Under the pieces are notes generated by a model. That model was not told where the DNA came from, did not search any database, and was given only the letters and a program-made list of their open reading frames with translations. A stretch of 64,000 bases of DNA from positions 267,001 to 331,000 of the forward strand of contig NZ_JAIFRO010000001.1 of NCBI RefSeq assembly GCF_019659805.1. Reading direction: 5' to 3'. Source of the DNA: Bartonella raoultii. Lineage in GTDB: Bacteria > Pseudomonadota > Alphaproteobacteria > Rhizobiales > Rhizobiaceae. The translations under genes and the position numbers were made by a program. The stretch's first letter is position 1; every line of letters starts with the position of its first letter. This document shows positions 27,743 to 37,890 of the stretch, in pieces.

Positions 27743-28400
27743 TGCCCTTGAAGAATATATAAAAGAAGCACGTTCATTTGATATTGATCGCATGCATAGC
27801 ATGCGGCAACGAATGAAAATTGCTATGGCTTTAACAGTACTTTTTGGCTTAATGACCATCGCCTTAGCCTTAGCTGTTGCAGCCTTAACGCCTTTAAAAA
27901 CCGTAGAGCCTTTTGTTATTCGCGTTGATAATTCCACAGGCATTGTTGAGACTATTCAAGCCCTTAAAGAAACTCCCAGCAACTATGATGAAGCAATCAC
28001 ACGCTACTTTGCTAGCCAATATGTTCGTGCACGCGAAGGTTTTCAGTCTTCAGAAGCAAAACACAATTTCCGCTTAATTTCCCTTTTATCTTCAATAGAA
28101 GAACAAAATCGTTTTGCACAATGGTATTCAGGCAGCAATCCCGAAAGCCCCCAAAATATCTATCAACACGCAGTTGTAACCATCACAATCAAATCCATTT
28201 CTTTTTTAAGCAAAAATCTTATTCAAGTCCGTTACTATAAAAAGACCCGAGAATTGAACGAAAAAGAAACGATTTCCCATTGGGTTTCGATCTTACATTT
28301 TACCTATATTAATGCACGCATTTCAACATCTGATCGATTAATCAACCCACTTGGTTTTCAAGTGCTGGAATATAGATCTGATCCAGAGGTGATAAAATGA
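27732..28400 (+). CDS. virB8: VirB8 inner-membrane assembly factor
   Basis: 222 residues from GTG 27732, chosen because GGAGG lies 7 bases upstream (27721-27725); a TTG at 27708 has no such site. The cytoplasmic N-terminus is followed by one membrane segment at about 32-56, and the rest is periplasmic with the NTF2-like VirB8 fold ([11 protein letters not shown], then Y-V-R-A-R-E-G-F). VirB8 nucleates the core complex with VirB9 and VirB10. It overlaps virB7 and ends at ATGA, coupling it to virB9. Confidence 0.94.
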   Translation: MKSDALEEYIKEARSFDIDRMHSMRQRMKIAMALTVLFGLMTIALALAVAALTPLKTVEPFVIRVDNSTGIVETIQALKETPSNYDEAITRYFASQYVRAREGFQSSEAKHNFRLISLLSSIEEQNRFAQWYSGSNPESPQNIYQHAVVTITIKSISFLSKNLIQVRYYKKTRELNEKETISHWVSILHFTYINARISTSDRLINPLGFQVLEYRSDPEVIK

Positions 28401-29263
28401 GTAGGTTTTTTAAAACACTTTTTTTTGCTTTCATGTTAGGCATAAATTGTCATATAGCCTTCTCGTTTGCAGAAACAGTCCCATTGAGTGCACACAAAGA
28501 CAATCGGATCAGATTTGTCAATTATGACGCACACAATGTTATAAAAGTTATTGGCTCTATTCGCTCTTCAGTCCAACTCGAATTTGCTGAAGATGAAGAA
28601 GTCACTTATGTAGGAATTGGCAATTCCGTTGCATGGCAAGTTGCACCAGCTGGACACTTTCTTTTTCTCAAACCGCGGGAAGTTCAGCCCATTACCAATT
28701 TACAAGTTGTCACAAGCCGCCAAGATGGAACAAAACGCTCTTATCAATTTGAACTAGAAGTACGTGAAGGCGATGTTTCAGCAGGGAATGAAACCTATTT
28801 CCTTGTCAAATTTCGTTATCCAGAAGATGAAGCTTTACGTAAAAAGTTAGCCGCAGCAGCAAAAGCCGAACAGCGCGAAGCAAGCTTTATTGAAGATGTT
28901 TTAAATATCCATGAAGATTTTGGGCCACGCAATTGGGCCTATGTTGCACAAGGTTCTACACTTATTGAACCAAAGGCTGTCTATGACAATGGAAAAACAA
29001 CAACCTTTACCTTTTTAGGCAATATAGAAATTCCTGCTATTTATCTTGTATCGCCAGATGGACAAGAATCTCTGGTTCCCAAAACAATTAAAGGCAACAA
29101 AGTCATTGTGCATGCCACATCTGCACAATTTACTTTGCGCCGTGGACATGAAGTGCTGTGCATCTTCAATAAAAGATTTGTGCCGGAAGGCATTAACCCA
29201 GAAACTGGTACAACATCACCATCTGTACAACGTAAAGTGAACATAGGAAACAACCATGAATGA
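28397..29263 (+). CDS. virB9: VirB9 core-complex protein
   Basis: 288 residues with an N-terminal signal peptide (about 1-25). The N-terminal domain includes Y-D-A-H-N-V-I-K-V and the C-terminal beta domain contains W-A-Y-V-A-Q-G and [12 protein letters not shown], as in VirB9/TrbG. It forms the outer-membrane core ring with VirB7 and VirB10. Both ends overlap neighbouring genes (ATGA with virB8, 8 bases with virB10). Confidence 0.96.
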   Translation: MSRFFKTLFFAFMLGINCHIAFSFAETVPLSAHKDNRIRFVNYDAHNVIKVIGSIRSSVQLEFAEDEEVTYVGIGNSVAWQVAPAGHFLFLKPREVQPITNLQVVTSRQDGTKRSYQFELEVREGDVSAGNETYFLVKFRYPEDEALRKKLAAAAKAEQREASFIEDVLNIHEDFGPRNWAYVAQGSTLIEPKAVYDNGKTTTFTFLGNIEIPAIYLVSPDGQESLVPKTIKGNKVIVHATSAQFTLRRGHEVLCIFNKRFVPEGINPETGTTSPSVQRKVNIGNNHE

Positions 29264-30434
29264 CGCAAGGGATGAAACAAATATCAATGATCGTGATACA
29301 ATAAAAGATGCCCGCGGCAAACAGCAACAAAACAATGCAGGCAAAGCCGCTGCTCTTATTATTCTTTTTGGTGTCTGTCTTTATTTAGCCTATTCAACAC
29401 TTTTCACAGAAACCGCTCCACCGGTTGAGCCTCTCAAAGAAGGGGTTATTAAACAAACAGAGCTTTTTCATCCTGTCAAACCCATTCCTACTCCCCTTGG
29501 GGCAACCACAGAAGAAAAAACAGAACCCAATAAAGCTCTGTTGCCCACGGTTGAATTACCAACACCTACAAAAAATAATCAATTACATTCTGATAATGAG
29601 CTGTTAGATGCCGCACAACGCGCCCCTGTATTAGCCTATGCAAATACACAAAGCAAAAGCAATACAGGAATAAATCATAATAATTTGAATGTACAGCCAC
29701 AAAGCAAATCTGATGAAGCAACACAACGCTTCAATCATCTTCTCAAACCAACCATTCTTGAAGGGATTAATGCTTCAAATCTTGGGAATAGAAACTATAT
29801 TATCTCGATGGGGACTTCCATTCCTTGCATCTTAGAAACTGCCATTAGCAGTGACCAACAAGGATTTACCAGTTGCATTGTCTCCAGAGATATCTTGTCA
29901 GACAATGGGCGTGTTGTCCTTCTTGATAAAGGCACACAAATTATTGGGGAATATCGTGGTGGCTTAAAAAGAGGTCAAACACATCTCTTCATGCTCTGGA
30001 ATAGGGCAAAAACACCAAATGGTATTATTATCACCTTAGCTTCACCTGCAACGGATAATTTAGGACGTTCGGGTATGAGCGGTCACATTGACAATCATTG
30101 GTTTGAACGCATTGGATCTGCACTCCTTATTTCCATTATAAAAGATGCAACCCGTTATGCCAACAAGCGTTTAGGAACAGACAAAGACCCAGAAAAAAGT
30201 GAAACAGATACAATTTCTTCGGGACAAAATATTGCAAATCTTGCTGTCGAAAATTACGCCAACATTGCCCCAACATTGTACAAAAACCAAGGAGAAATGG
30301 TGAATGTCTTTGTTGCCCGTGATTTAAACTTTTCCAATGTTTATAAATTGAAACTTATTGAAAACAAAAAGCAAATTATCAACCGTACTCTTTCAAGAAA
30401 CTTTTCTAAAAATTCTTCGGTAACTTTGAAATGA
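29256..30434 (+). CDS. virB10: VirB10 core-complex protein
   Basis: 392 residues: short cytoplasmic N-terminus, one membrane helix at about 30-50, a proline-rich periplasmic stretch (about 52-110) and the C-terminal TrbI/VirB10 beta-barrel domain (I-P-C-I-L-E-T-A-I-S-S-D-Q, L-L-D-K-G-T-Q-I-I-G-E-Y, and the antenna region near G-R-S-G-M-S-G). It spans both membranes and senses energy from the VirB4, VirB11 and VirD4 ATPases. It overlaps virB9 by 8 bases and ends in ATGA at virB11. Confidence 0.97.
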   Translation: MNDARDETNINDRDTIKDARGKQQQNNAGKAAALIILFGVCLYLAYSTLFTETAPPVEPLKEGVIKQTELFHPVKPIPTPLGATTEEKTEPNKALLPTVELPTPTKNNQLHSDNELLDAAQRAPVLAYANTQSKSNTGINHNNLNVQPQSKSDEATQRFNHLLKPTILEGINASNLGNRNYIISMGTSIPCILETAISSDQQGFTSCIVSRDILSDNGRVVLLDKGTQIIGEYRGGLKRGQTHLFMLWNRAKTPNGIIITLASPATDNLGRSGMSGHIDNHWFERIGSALLISIIKDATRYANKRLGTDKDPEKSETDTISSGQNIANLAVENYANIAPTLYKNQGEMVNVFVARDLNFSNVYKLKLIENKKQIINRTLSRNFSKNSSVTLK

Positions 30435-31501
30435 ACCAAATTTTGCATAATTTAAATGACCAAACTGTTGCAATTGTTTTAACAAAACTTGCACCTCTCA
30501 GTCATTTTCTTCAAGATGAGAGTCTTTTTGAAATTGTCATTAATCGCCCCTATCAAATAATGACAGAAGGCGTTAAAGGATGGCAAACGATCAATGCACC
30601 AGCTCTTTCGTTTAATGAGCTGATGGGAATAGCGAAAGTTATTGCATCCTATTCACAACAAAATATTTCTGAAAAAAACCCCATATTATCTGCCACACTT
30701 CCAGGAAATGAACGTATTCAAATTGTTATTCCTCCAGCAGTGGAAAAAGATACAATTAGTATGACAATTCGTAAACCATCATCGCAGAGTTTTTCTCTTG
30801 AAGAGCTCGCAAATAACGGTCTTTTTTCGATGTGTGAGTTGGTATCATTCACCCCCCTGGAAAACTATAAAGTACGTTTTAACGAACTTAAAAACATTGA
30901 ACATGACTTAGCAACTGCTTATTGTAATAAGGATTTTGTCTCCTTTTTTAATCAAGCTATAAAATATCAAAAAAATATTTTGATCGCAGGAAAAACCGGC
31001 TCTGGGAAAACAACATTGTCCAAAGCTTTCATTGCGAAAATCCCTCATGATGAACGTATTATCACCATTGAAGACACACAAGAATTGATTGTACCACAAC
31101 CCAACCATGTCTCGATGATCTATTCAAAAGATGGCCATGGTTTAGCTACGGTTGGTCCCAAACAGCTTCTTGAATCTGCTTTACGCATGCGTCCTGACCG
31201 CATTCTTTTACAAGAGCTTCGCGATGGAACAGCTTTTTATTATATTCGTAATGTCAATTCAGGACATCCAGGTTCAATTACCACAGTCCATGCATCAACA
31301 GCCCTCTCTGCTTTTGAACAAATGACACTTTTGGTCAAAGAAAGTGAGGGGGGAGGAAGTTTAGAACGTGATGATATTCGAGGTCTCTTGATTTCCATGA
31401 TTGATATCATTGTCCAATGCAAACGTGTGGAAGGAAAATTCAAAGTTACAGAAATTTATTATGATCCATTCAAACAACGCAACATCTTTGGAGGTGACTA
31501 A
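30431..31501 (+). CDS. virB11: VirB11 hexameric ATPase
   Basis: 356 residues. Walker A G-K-T-G-S-G-K-T-T begins at residue 187. The Asp box is I-I-T-I-E-D-T-Q-E, Walker B lies in R-I-L-L-Q-E-L-R-D-G, and the His box is S-G-H-P-G-S-I-T-T-V-H-A. It is a peripheral inner-membrane ATPase that switches the machine between pilus assembly and substrate transfer. ATGA overlap with virB10. It is the last virB gene, followed by a 59-base gap to the antitoxin gene. Confidence 0.97.
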   Translation: MNQILHNLNDQTVAIVLTKLAPLSHFLQDESLFEIVINRPYQIMTEGVKGWQTINAPALSFNELMGIAKVIASYSQQNISEKNPILSATLPGNERIQIVIPPAVEKDTISMTIRKPSSQSFSLEELANNGLFSMCELVSFTPLENYKVRFNELKNIEHDLATAYCNKDFVSFFNQAIKYQKNILIAGKTGSGKTTLSKAFIAKIPHDERIITIEDTQELIVPQPNHVSMIYSKDGHGLATVGPKQLLESALRMRPDRILLQELRDGTAFYYIRNVNSGHPGSITTVHASTALSAFEQMTLLVKESEGGGSLERDDIRGLLISMIDIIVQCKRVEGKFKVTEIYYDPFKQRNIFGGD

Positions 31502-31560
31502 AAGAAAATAAAACGACCAACAAAAGTTTAAAAAACAACAGTTGGAAAAGGAAAAGAAGT

Positions 31561-31767
31561 GTGACAACAAAAACAACAGACAATCTTTCATCGATAACAC
31601 CAGAAGAATTAAAAAAACGCCGTGAAGCTGTTGATGCAGCCATTAGCAGCCATGCACTTGAAGGTATAACGCTTCATCCCAAAACGCTCGAAATTTTAGA
31701 AGAATATGCAAGGGGGGAAATTTCCCTAGAGGAATTTAATACGCTTATGGACAACGCTATATTATAA
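31561..31767 (+). CDS. biaA: BiaA/VbhA-like antitoxin of a Fic module
   Basis: 68 residues from a GTG start with AAAAGGAAAAGAA upstream. It resembles VbhA-type antitoxins: the inhibitory helix carries the class I motif S-x-x-x-E-G as S30-H-A-L-E34-G35, where Glu displaces the ATP gamma-phosphate in the Fic active site. It is followed by the conserved L-E-E-Y-A-R-G-E-I-S-L-E-E-F tail. In Bartonella the corresponding gene upstream of bepA is called biaA. It ends 7 bases before the first effector ATG, so the pair is a translationally linked FicTA module. Oddly, the adjacent Fic protein has lost core catalytic residues. Confidence 0.88.
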   Translation: MTTKTTDNLSSITPEELKKRREAVDAAISSHALEGITLHPKTLEILEEYARGEISLEEFNTLMDNAIL

Positions 31768-31774
31768 GGAGAAA

Positions 31775-33412
31775 ATGATGCAAGAACCACAAACAGCAGC
31801 CAATCCCTTTACGACAGTCCTCCAGTCCCATCCTCAAGGCTTCGTATCAAAAAAAATACATGGGCTAAAAGGTTTAAAAAACCTCTTTGAAAGACATTCC
31901 CATCAATCAGCCCAAGCAATGATCAATCTTCATCACGCTTCCCTCCCCCAACAGGTTGACTCCTCCTATCTCAAAAAACTTCATCAGGAAATGTTTCAAG
32001 GAATTTTTGAAGATGCAGGACACACGCGCGATGAACGCCCTTCCTCTCTTGTGGAAAGCACTGTTTCCCTCTCATCATCACAAACCGTAGGGTGGAAAAA
32101 GTCACACGAAAACAATAACGAGGTTAAAGAAGGTTTACAAAGCTTAGATCAACAACTTACCGAAAAAAACGATCTAAAAAACTTACAGCGTGAAGACTTT
32201 GTTGAAGAAATAACAAACGTCTTTAACACTCTTAATCGTCTTCATCCCTTCAGAAAAGGCAATCAAATAACACAACGCCTTTTTTGTGAAAAACTCGGGC
32301 AAGCAGCAGGACACCCATTCAGCTTTTCACTTGTAACAGAAGAACGCATGACACAAGCCTCTACAGCAGTGGGAAAAGATCAAAATTTACAACCCATGCT
32401 CCACTTGTTTGAGGATATTACACATCCCCAAAAAGCACAATATCTCAAAACATTCATGGACCAAATGAAAGAAAAGGGGCACGATGACATTCAAAAACAT
32501 CCTGTAATGGTCGCAAAAGAAGGCACAAGCTATACCGGAACCTATCACGAGACCAATTCTGAAAGTTTTATGATCAATGTTCAAGAAGCTTATATCCTTG
32601 GAAACAAAGAGCATCTCACTCCCGAACAGCGAAAAACCGTAAAGACAGGAGACACCTTCACCTTTACCGCTCCTACACCTCAAGAGCTGAAAAGCACCCT
32701 CATCCCAAGCGAAAATTTAGCCCCTTTGACAAAAAATGCAATGGCTGAATTGATTGCAGAAGATGCCCGTATTCACACATGCAGCCAGCAAATTCAAAAA
32801 TTATCAAAAACTGTTTTTGGCAATGAACAAGCATTGAATAGAAAAATGGTGGAGGTTATTCAAAATCCCTCTTTAGGATACCAGCTTGCCAACCAACTTG
32901 AAAAATCCCCTGGTTCTTTTTCTTCCCTTGCAGGTTTTGATCTCTGTGGCATAAAAAATGCAAAACGTACTGCAGCTGAAGAAAGTGCCTCTCTCCTTTT
33001 TGGCGCCATGATCAATTTAACGCATGCGGTCTATGAAACAAAAAAGGACATCATAAAAGAACATAAAGAAGAACAAGAACGCTGTTCTCAAGCAATCGCT
33101 ACACCCAGTGAAGAGTTACAAACTCTACTTTCCTTACCAAAAACATCTCAAAGAGCTGCTTTAGAGGCATCCCCCACACTTCAAAAAGAGCTGAGCGGTT
33201 TTGTAAAACAACTCAATCAACGTCTTTCCTCAAATGAACATAAAGCGATTAGACATGGTGATCATACAACTCTTGCCAGCAGTCTTGGTGTATCAGAAAA
33301 CAAAGCAAAGGATATTACAGACATCGTTCAGCGCGCCAAAGAAACACATCAAGAAGTACACACAAAAATACGTACCGTTCATCAAAACAAAACGCTTGCT
33401 CTAGCGAGCTGA
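31775..33412 (+). CDS. bepA: Fic-BID effector with degenerate Fic motif (BepA position)
   Basis: 545 residues, the size of BepA, and in the bepA position between virB11 and virD4. The N-terminal Fic domain covers about 30-230. The Fic motif at 157-168 reads H-P-F-R-K-G-N-Q-I-T-Q-R: catalytic His and Phe remain, but the acidic residue is Lys and the second glycine and first arginine of G-N-G-R are lost, and the flap before it is also eroded. AMP transfer is therefore unlikely. An OB-like linker follows (about 235-320), then the BID domain (about 335-435: C-S-Q-Q-I-Q-K-L-S-K-T-V-F-G-N...) and a basic tail that act as the VirD4 secretion signal. Known BepA homologues act on host cAMP signalling through the BID domain alone, so function may persist. 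Two consecutive ATGs mark the start. Confidence 0.85.
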   Translation: MMQEPQTAANPFTTVLQSHPQGFVSKKIHGLKGLKNLFERHSHQSAQAMINLHHASLPQQVDSSYLKKLHQEMFQGIFEDAGHTRDERPSSLVESTVSLSSSQTVGWKKSHENNNEVKEGLQSLDQQLTEKNDLKNLQREDFVEEITNVFNTLNRLHPFRKGNQITQRLFCEKLGQAAGHPFSFSLVTEERMTQASTAVGKDQNLQPMLHLFEDITHPQKAQYLKTFMDQMKEKGHDDIQKHPVMVAKEGTSYTGTYHETNSESFMINVQEAYILGNKEHLTPEQRKTVKTGDTFTFTAPTPQELKSTLIPSENLAPLTKNAMAELIAEDARIHTCSQQIQKLSKTVFGNEQALNRKMVEVIQNPSLGYQLANQLEKSPGSFSSLAGFDLCGIKNAKRTAAEESASLLFGAMINLTHAVYETKKDIIKEHKEEQERCSQAIATPSEELQTLLSLPKTSQRAALEASPTLQKELSGFVKQLNQRLSSNEHKAIRHGDHTTLASSLGVSENKAKDITDIVQRAKETHQEVHTKIRTVHQNKTLALAS

Positions 33413-33563
33413 TAGATACGATTTTGCCTGCTTATTAAAGACCCGCATGGGGAGAAACTGTTTTGATAAAATCCTACCCGTGGAAAAAACATCAAGCACA
33501 ATAACGCCCATGAAGAAAGGGGCATTTTACAACAGATTAAAAAAAACGAAAGTTAAGACCAAA

Positions 33564-35471
33564 ATGAAATATACCAAAACGCAACTGGCTCTTATTTTAA
33601 TGCCAATCGCCTTAGGTTTTTTAACAATCTTTCTTGTTCCTTATTTATTATTATTTGTAATAAATGAAATGAACAAAAAGCAAATTTATTGGGCTCTTCG
33701 ATCACAGCCCCTTCTCATTATGGTACTGATTTCTCTTGTTTTTTTATTATATACCCTCTCACAAAAACTGCATCTACGTAAAGCGATTACCTTTGTTTCA
33801 ATGATCTTTTTTGGAGGAACAGCTTTTTATCATATAAGCAAAGAGATCAAGCGTTTAAGCCCCTATGTTGGTCAACAAGGAATTACTTGGAACTATGCGC
33901 TACAATTTATGGATATCATGGTTATCTTTGGTATCATCATTGGTGTTTTTGTTCTCATCATACAAATTGTTGTGTCCTCTCCGCGCACAAGCAATTTCAA
34001 GCGTGCAAAAAAAGGAATTTTTGGCAATGCATCATGGATGAATTTAAAAGAGGCAGCAAAAATCTTTCCCTCCAATGGCCAAATTGTTGTGGGCGAAAGA
34101 TACCGTGTTGATCAAGATACTGTACGCAATATGCCCTTTGCACCGGGCGATAAAACAACATGGGGTAAGGGTGGAAAAGCGCCTTTACTTGCCTTTAATC
34201 TTGATTTTGGCTCTACGCATATGATCTTTTTTGCCGGTTCTGGTGGCTATAAAACAACAAGTACAGTTGTACCAACCTGTTTAACTTATCCAGGATCGGT
34301 TGTTTGTCTTGATCCTTCAACAGAAGTTGCACCAATGGTCAAGTTCGCACGTCAAAGAATGGGACATCGAAATGTGATTGTTCTAGATCCCAATTCTTTG
34401 TTAACAAAAAATTTTAATGTTATCGATTGGCTTCTCGATGACAGCATACCACGCACACAACGTGAAGCCAATATTGTGGGTTTTTCCAAATTACTGTTAA
34501 CAGATAAAAAATCAGACAACTCTTCAGCAGAATATTTTTCAACACAAGCACACAATCTTTTAACGGCTCTGCTTGCACATGTTATATTTTCTGATGAATA
34601 TGAAGAGCATGAGCGCAATTTAAAAACATTGCGGAGCATTCTTTCTCAATCAGAAACAGCTGTTGTCAATCAATTGCGCACGATTCAAGAAACAAGCCCT
34701 TCTCCTTTTATTCGTGAAATGGTTGGTATTTTTACAGAAATGGCAGACCAAACTTTTTCAGGGGTTTATACTACAGCCTCAAAAGACACCCAGTGGCTTT
34801 CTTTATCCAATTATGCTGATCTTGTCTGTGGGAGTGATTTTTCCTCCTCAGATATTACAAATGGGAATACAGATGTTTTTCTGAATCTTCCAGCAAGTAT
34901 TTTGAACAGTTATCCAGGAATTGGGCGTGTAATTATCGGCGCTTTTTTAAATGCGATGGTAACGGCTGATGGAAATTACAAAAAGCGTGTTTTATTTGTT
35001 TTAGATGAAGTTGATCTTCTTGGTTATATGAATATTCTAGAAGAAGCGCGTGACCGTGGCCGTAAATATGGTACATCACTCATGCTTTTTTATCAATCTT
35101 CTGGTCAGTTGGTCAATCACTTTGGAGAATCGGGCGCCCGATCATGGTTTGAAAGCTGCTCCTTTGTCAGTTATGCCGCCATTAAAGATCTACAAACAGC
35201 CAAAGACATTTCAGAACGATGTGGTCAAATGACCATTGAAGTCACTGGTACAAACAAAGCAGCGGGTTTATCTTTTAAAAAAGACTCTCACAACATCAAT
35301 TATCAACAAAGAGCGCTCATTTTACCCCACGAAATCATTCAAGAAATGCGCCAAGACGAACAAATTATTCTTATGCAAGGGCGCCCCCCTTTACGATGTG
35401 GTCGATCGGTCTATTTTAGAAGAAAGGAAATGCTAGCTGCAGCACAAAAAAACCGCTTTGCCCCAAAATAG
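33564..35471 (+). CDS. virD4: VirD4 type IV coupling protein
   Basis: 635 residues from ATG 33564, where family similarity begins (M-K-Y-T-K-T-Q-L-A-L-I); a frame open 39 codons upstream is not used. Four hydrophobic segments lie in the first ~145 residues. The cytoplasmic ATPase follows with Walker A G-S-G-G-Y-K-T-T near 225 and Walker B V-L-F-V-L-D-E-V-D near 475. It matches TraG/VirD4 proteins that recruit effectors via BID domains and pass them to the VirB channel. It is located between two effector genes. Confidence 0.96.
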   Translation: MKYTKTQLALILMPIALGFLTIFLVPYLLLFVINEMNKKQIYWALRSQPLLIMVLISLVFLLYTLSQKLHLRKAITFVSMIFFGGTAFYHISKEIKRLSPYVGQQGITWNYALQFMDIMVIFGIIIGVFVLIIQIVVSSPRTSNFKRAKKGIFGNASWMNLKEAAKIFPSNGQIVVGERYRVDQDTVRNMPFAPGDKTTWGKGGKAPLLAFNLDFGSTHMIFFAGSGGYKTTSTVVPTCLTYPGSVVCLDPSTEVAPMVKFARQRMGHRNVIVLDPNSLLTKNFNVIDWLLDDSIPRTQREANIVGFSKLLLTDKKSDNSSAEYFSTQAHNLLTALLAHVIFSDEYEEHERNLKTLRSILSQSETAVVNQLRTIQETSPSPFIREMVGIFTEMADQTFSGVYTTASKDTQWLSLSNYADLVCGSDFSSSDITNGNTDVFLNLPASILNSYPGIGRVIIGAFLNAMVTADGNYKKRVLFVLDEVDLLGYMNILEEARDRGRKYGTSLMLFYQSSGQLVNHFGESGARSWFESCSFVSYAAIKDLQTAKDISERCGQMTIEVTGTNKAAGLSFKKDSHNINYQQRALILPHEIIQEMRQDEQIILMQGRPPLRCGRSVYFRRKEMLAAAQKNRFAPK

Positions 35472-36122
35472 AATACGAAATAACAAAATATTCTCTCATG
35501 GAGAAAAATCCCTCCAACAACACAACATTTTCAACACAAGTCATGAAGGTAAAAAAATCTGTTCCTATTTTCTAAAAGTCCATAAAGCCAAAAGCCCATA
35601 AAGAAAGAATATGCGCATGATCCAACAAGAAAAACAAAGGAGAAAAAAATCTTCAACTTTCGCTTTTGGATCGATATTTATCGCAAGGACTCTTTTTGAA
35701 ACCACGCAAAAAAACAAGCAATCAAGTACAATCACATTCTTCTTCCTTGACGCATTCACCTTTCACCAAAACCGAAAAGACAGGTTTCTTAAAAGCAACC
35801 TAGAAAGGCTTAAAGAATTATCATCTGTCAAAATAATAATCCTCCAAAAATACCTTCAAAAGCTTTTCCAAAAAACCAATAAAAAAGGACATCTCCACGA
35901 TCCCTCTACGAGACCACGGTCTATTTCTCTCAAAAAAGAAATGGCCAAATATCGTAAAAGAAATTGTTCCAATCATCAAAACGATAAATTTGAGAGAAAA
36001 CCACTTCCTGTAAAAATATGCGACATCTCAAAAAATGATGCGAAAAAAACATATATGACAGGAAAACATAGCGCACCAAGCCTTTTAAATACCTATCCCC
36101 CTACTGTATAAGGAGAAAAACG
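35472..36122 (+). other. Region between virD4 and bepC; unrecognised 166-codon frame
   Basis: A frame from 35611 to 36111 would encode a very basic 166-residue protein ending 11 bases before the bepC ATG, with GGAGAAAAA between. It has no recognisable domain, no BiaA motif and a composition (K, R, N, T rich, low hydrophobic order) that could be spurious. In B. henselae a further effector gene, bepB, sits between virD4 and bepC, so this may be leftover DNA. The bepC promoter must also lie here. Confidence 0.3.
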
Positions 36123-37721
36123 ATGCTCGAAAACAATTATCTGTATAAAAATGGCAAAGCATTAAAAAACATATATGGCATAAAAGACCCCAAAACACTC
36201 TATGAGCGTTCTGCCCATGAAGCCTCAAAAGCAGCTGTCAATCTCCGCCATGAGCCACCACCACAAAAATTTGATGCCAACTATCTCAAACAAATTCACT
36301 GGAGCTTTTTTTATAAAACTTTTGAATGGGCTGGTAAAACGCGTGATCAGTCCTTTACATTTTTAGATGGCAGTACCGCCCGTATGCCAGCTATGCGCCC
36401 CAAAGGTTATGAGATTCCTTTTGCCATTGGCCAACAGATTCCCAAAAAGCTCAAACAATTAGAGCACTCACTAACCGCAAAGAACAATTTAAAAGACTTA
36501 TCCCGTGCAGAATTTGCTGAACAAGCAGCTGAAGTGTTTCTAACGCTCGATAATATCCATGCCTTCAGAAAAGGCAATGGACGTACCAATAGAATGTTTT
36601 TAGAAAAGCTTGGACAAGCAGCAGGACATAGAATAGATTTTTCTGTTATAACAAAAGAGCGCATGGTACAATCCAGTGTTGAAGCAATGCAATATGGTAA
36701 TTCACAACCGATGAAAGATCTTTTTGAGGATGCCACGCATCCACAAAAAATTCTTCTTTTAAAAGAATTCATCTCTCAAATGAAAGATGCTGGACTTGAT
36801 AAGATCAATGAGCATGTTGTTGTTACAGCCAAAGAAGGTACAACCTATGATGGCATCTTCCTTGGCGCTTCAGCAGAAGGCTTTGTCATGCAAGTAAAAG
36901 ATGGCTTTGTTGTAGGCTCCAAAGATGATCTCAAACCAGAACAAGTAAAAACATTACAAAACGGCGCTCACATTTGCTTTCAAAAATCCAATGTCCAGCC
37001 TATAACAGAAACACTGATCCCAGAAGAAACATTAGCGCCTCTCACCCATGAAGAACTGTTCGAAAGGGTTGCATCTAATCCCTTTGTTGAAGAATCACGA
37101 AAAAACGTTGAAGCTTGTGCAAAGATTGTCTACGGCAGTCGGAAAACATTAAGCGCAAAGCTAGACATCCTAACAGCAGATCCAAGCTTGGGCCAACAAT
37201 TTGCTGATGAAATACACCAAAACCCTCATTCAGTTTCAAAGCTTGCGGGGGGAAAAATGTGGAATATGAAAACGCCCGATCGCAGACAAGCTGAAGCGCA
37301 TGTTACACAGCTTTGTGAAGCACTCAAAAATTATGCAACCGCAGCACGACAAACAAGAGAAGACGTCCTCGATCATCACAAAAAAGAACAAAATCGTTTA
37401 AAGAATTCTGTAGAAAAACCGGATAAAGATTTGCAAACTCTTTTTTCCCTCTCAGCAGAACAACAAAGAGAAGCATTGTCTCAGTCTGTTCCTCTGCAAC
37501 AAAAACTTCACCATTTCTCGCGCATGCTACACAATCGTTTATCATCAGACAATCGAACAGCCATAAAGGAAAATGATCACACAAGACTTGCTGCTATGCT
37601 GGGTATATCAGAAAGCAAAGCACGAGAAATTTCTCAAGTTCAAAAACAAACGAAAGAAGCACAAAGCCAAATACGCACTCTTAAAACCAGCCGTTCCTCA
37701 TTACTCGCTCTAACAGGCTAA
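36123..37721 (+). CDS. bepC: BepC-type Fic-BID effector
   Basis: 532 residues, the size of BepC. The Fic domain covers about 20-215 with flap F-T-F-L-D-G-S-T-A and motif H146-A-F-R-K-G-N-G-R-T-N-R. The G-N-G-R core is intact, but the usual acidic residue is Lys and the proline after His is Ala. This Lys-containing, non-canonical motif is characteristic of BepC, which works as a scaffold recruiting GEF-H1 to the plasma membrane and causing actin stress fibres rather than as an AMP transferase. An OB-like region and the BID domain (about 319-425) follow, then a basic tail R-T-L-K-T-S-R. GGAGAAAAA precedes the ATG. Confidence 0.92.
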   Translation: MLENNYLYKNGKALKNIYGIKDPKTLYERSAHEASKAAVNLRHEPPPQKFDANYLKQIHWSFFYKTFEWAGKTRDQSFTFLDGSTARMPAMRPKGYEIPFAIGQQIPKKLKQLEHSLTAKNNLKDLSRAEFAEQAAEVFLTLDNIHAFRKGNGRTNRMFLEKLGQAAGHRIDFSVITKERMVQSSVEAMQYGNSQPMKDLFEDATHPQKILLLKEFISQMKDAGLDKINEHVVVTAKEGTTYDGIFLGASAEGFVMQVKDGFVVGSKDDLKPEQVKTLQNGAHICFQKSNVQPITETLIPEETLAPLTHEELFERVASNPFVEESRKNVEACAKIVYGSRKTLSAKLDILTADPSLGQQFADEIHQNPHSVSKLAGGKMWNMKTPDRRQAEAHVTQLCEALKNYATAARQTREDVLDHHKKEQNRLKNSVEKPDKDLQTLFSLSAEQQREALSQSVPLQQKLHHFSRMLHNRLSSDNRTAIKENDHTRLAAMLGISESKAREISQVQKQTKEAQSQIRTLKTSRSSLLALTG

Positions 37722-37796
37722 GTAAAAGTAAATGCCCATCACTACTCATCACGATTTTAGCCCACACAACAGGTGCTCATTTTCACTGTTAATCAC

Positions 37797-37840
37797 CATT
37801 CTTGGTGCAAATCATGCTCTCTTGTATTGCATCAAGAATG
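37797..37840 (+). terminator. Hairpin after bepC
   Basis: CATTCTTGGTGCAA at 37797-37810 pairs with TTGCATCAAGAATG at 37827-37840 (one G-T wobble). No T-run follows directly, so it may be a processed or weak terminator. The core resembles the hairpins after the other effector genes. Confidence 0.5.
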
Positions 37841-37890
37841 ATGTGCAATATATAGAACATTTTTTTAAAAAACAAGTAGCACAAATTTAT

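Noticed and set aside
33447..35471. Long form of VirD4 starting at 33447
   Set aside because: The first 39 codons do not resemble the family, whose N-terminal membrane segment begins just after ATG 33564.
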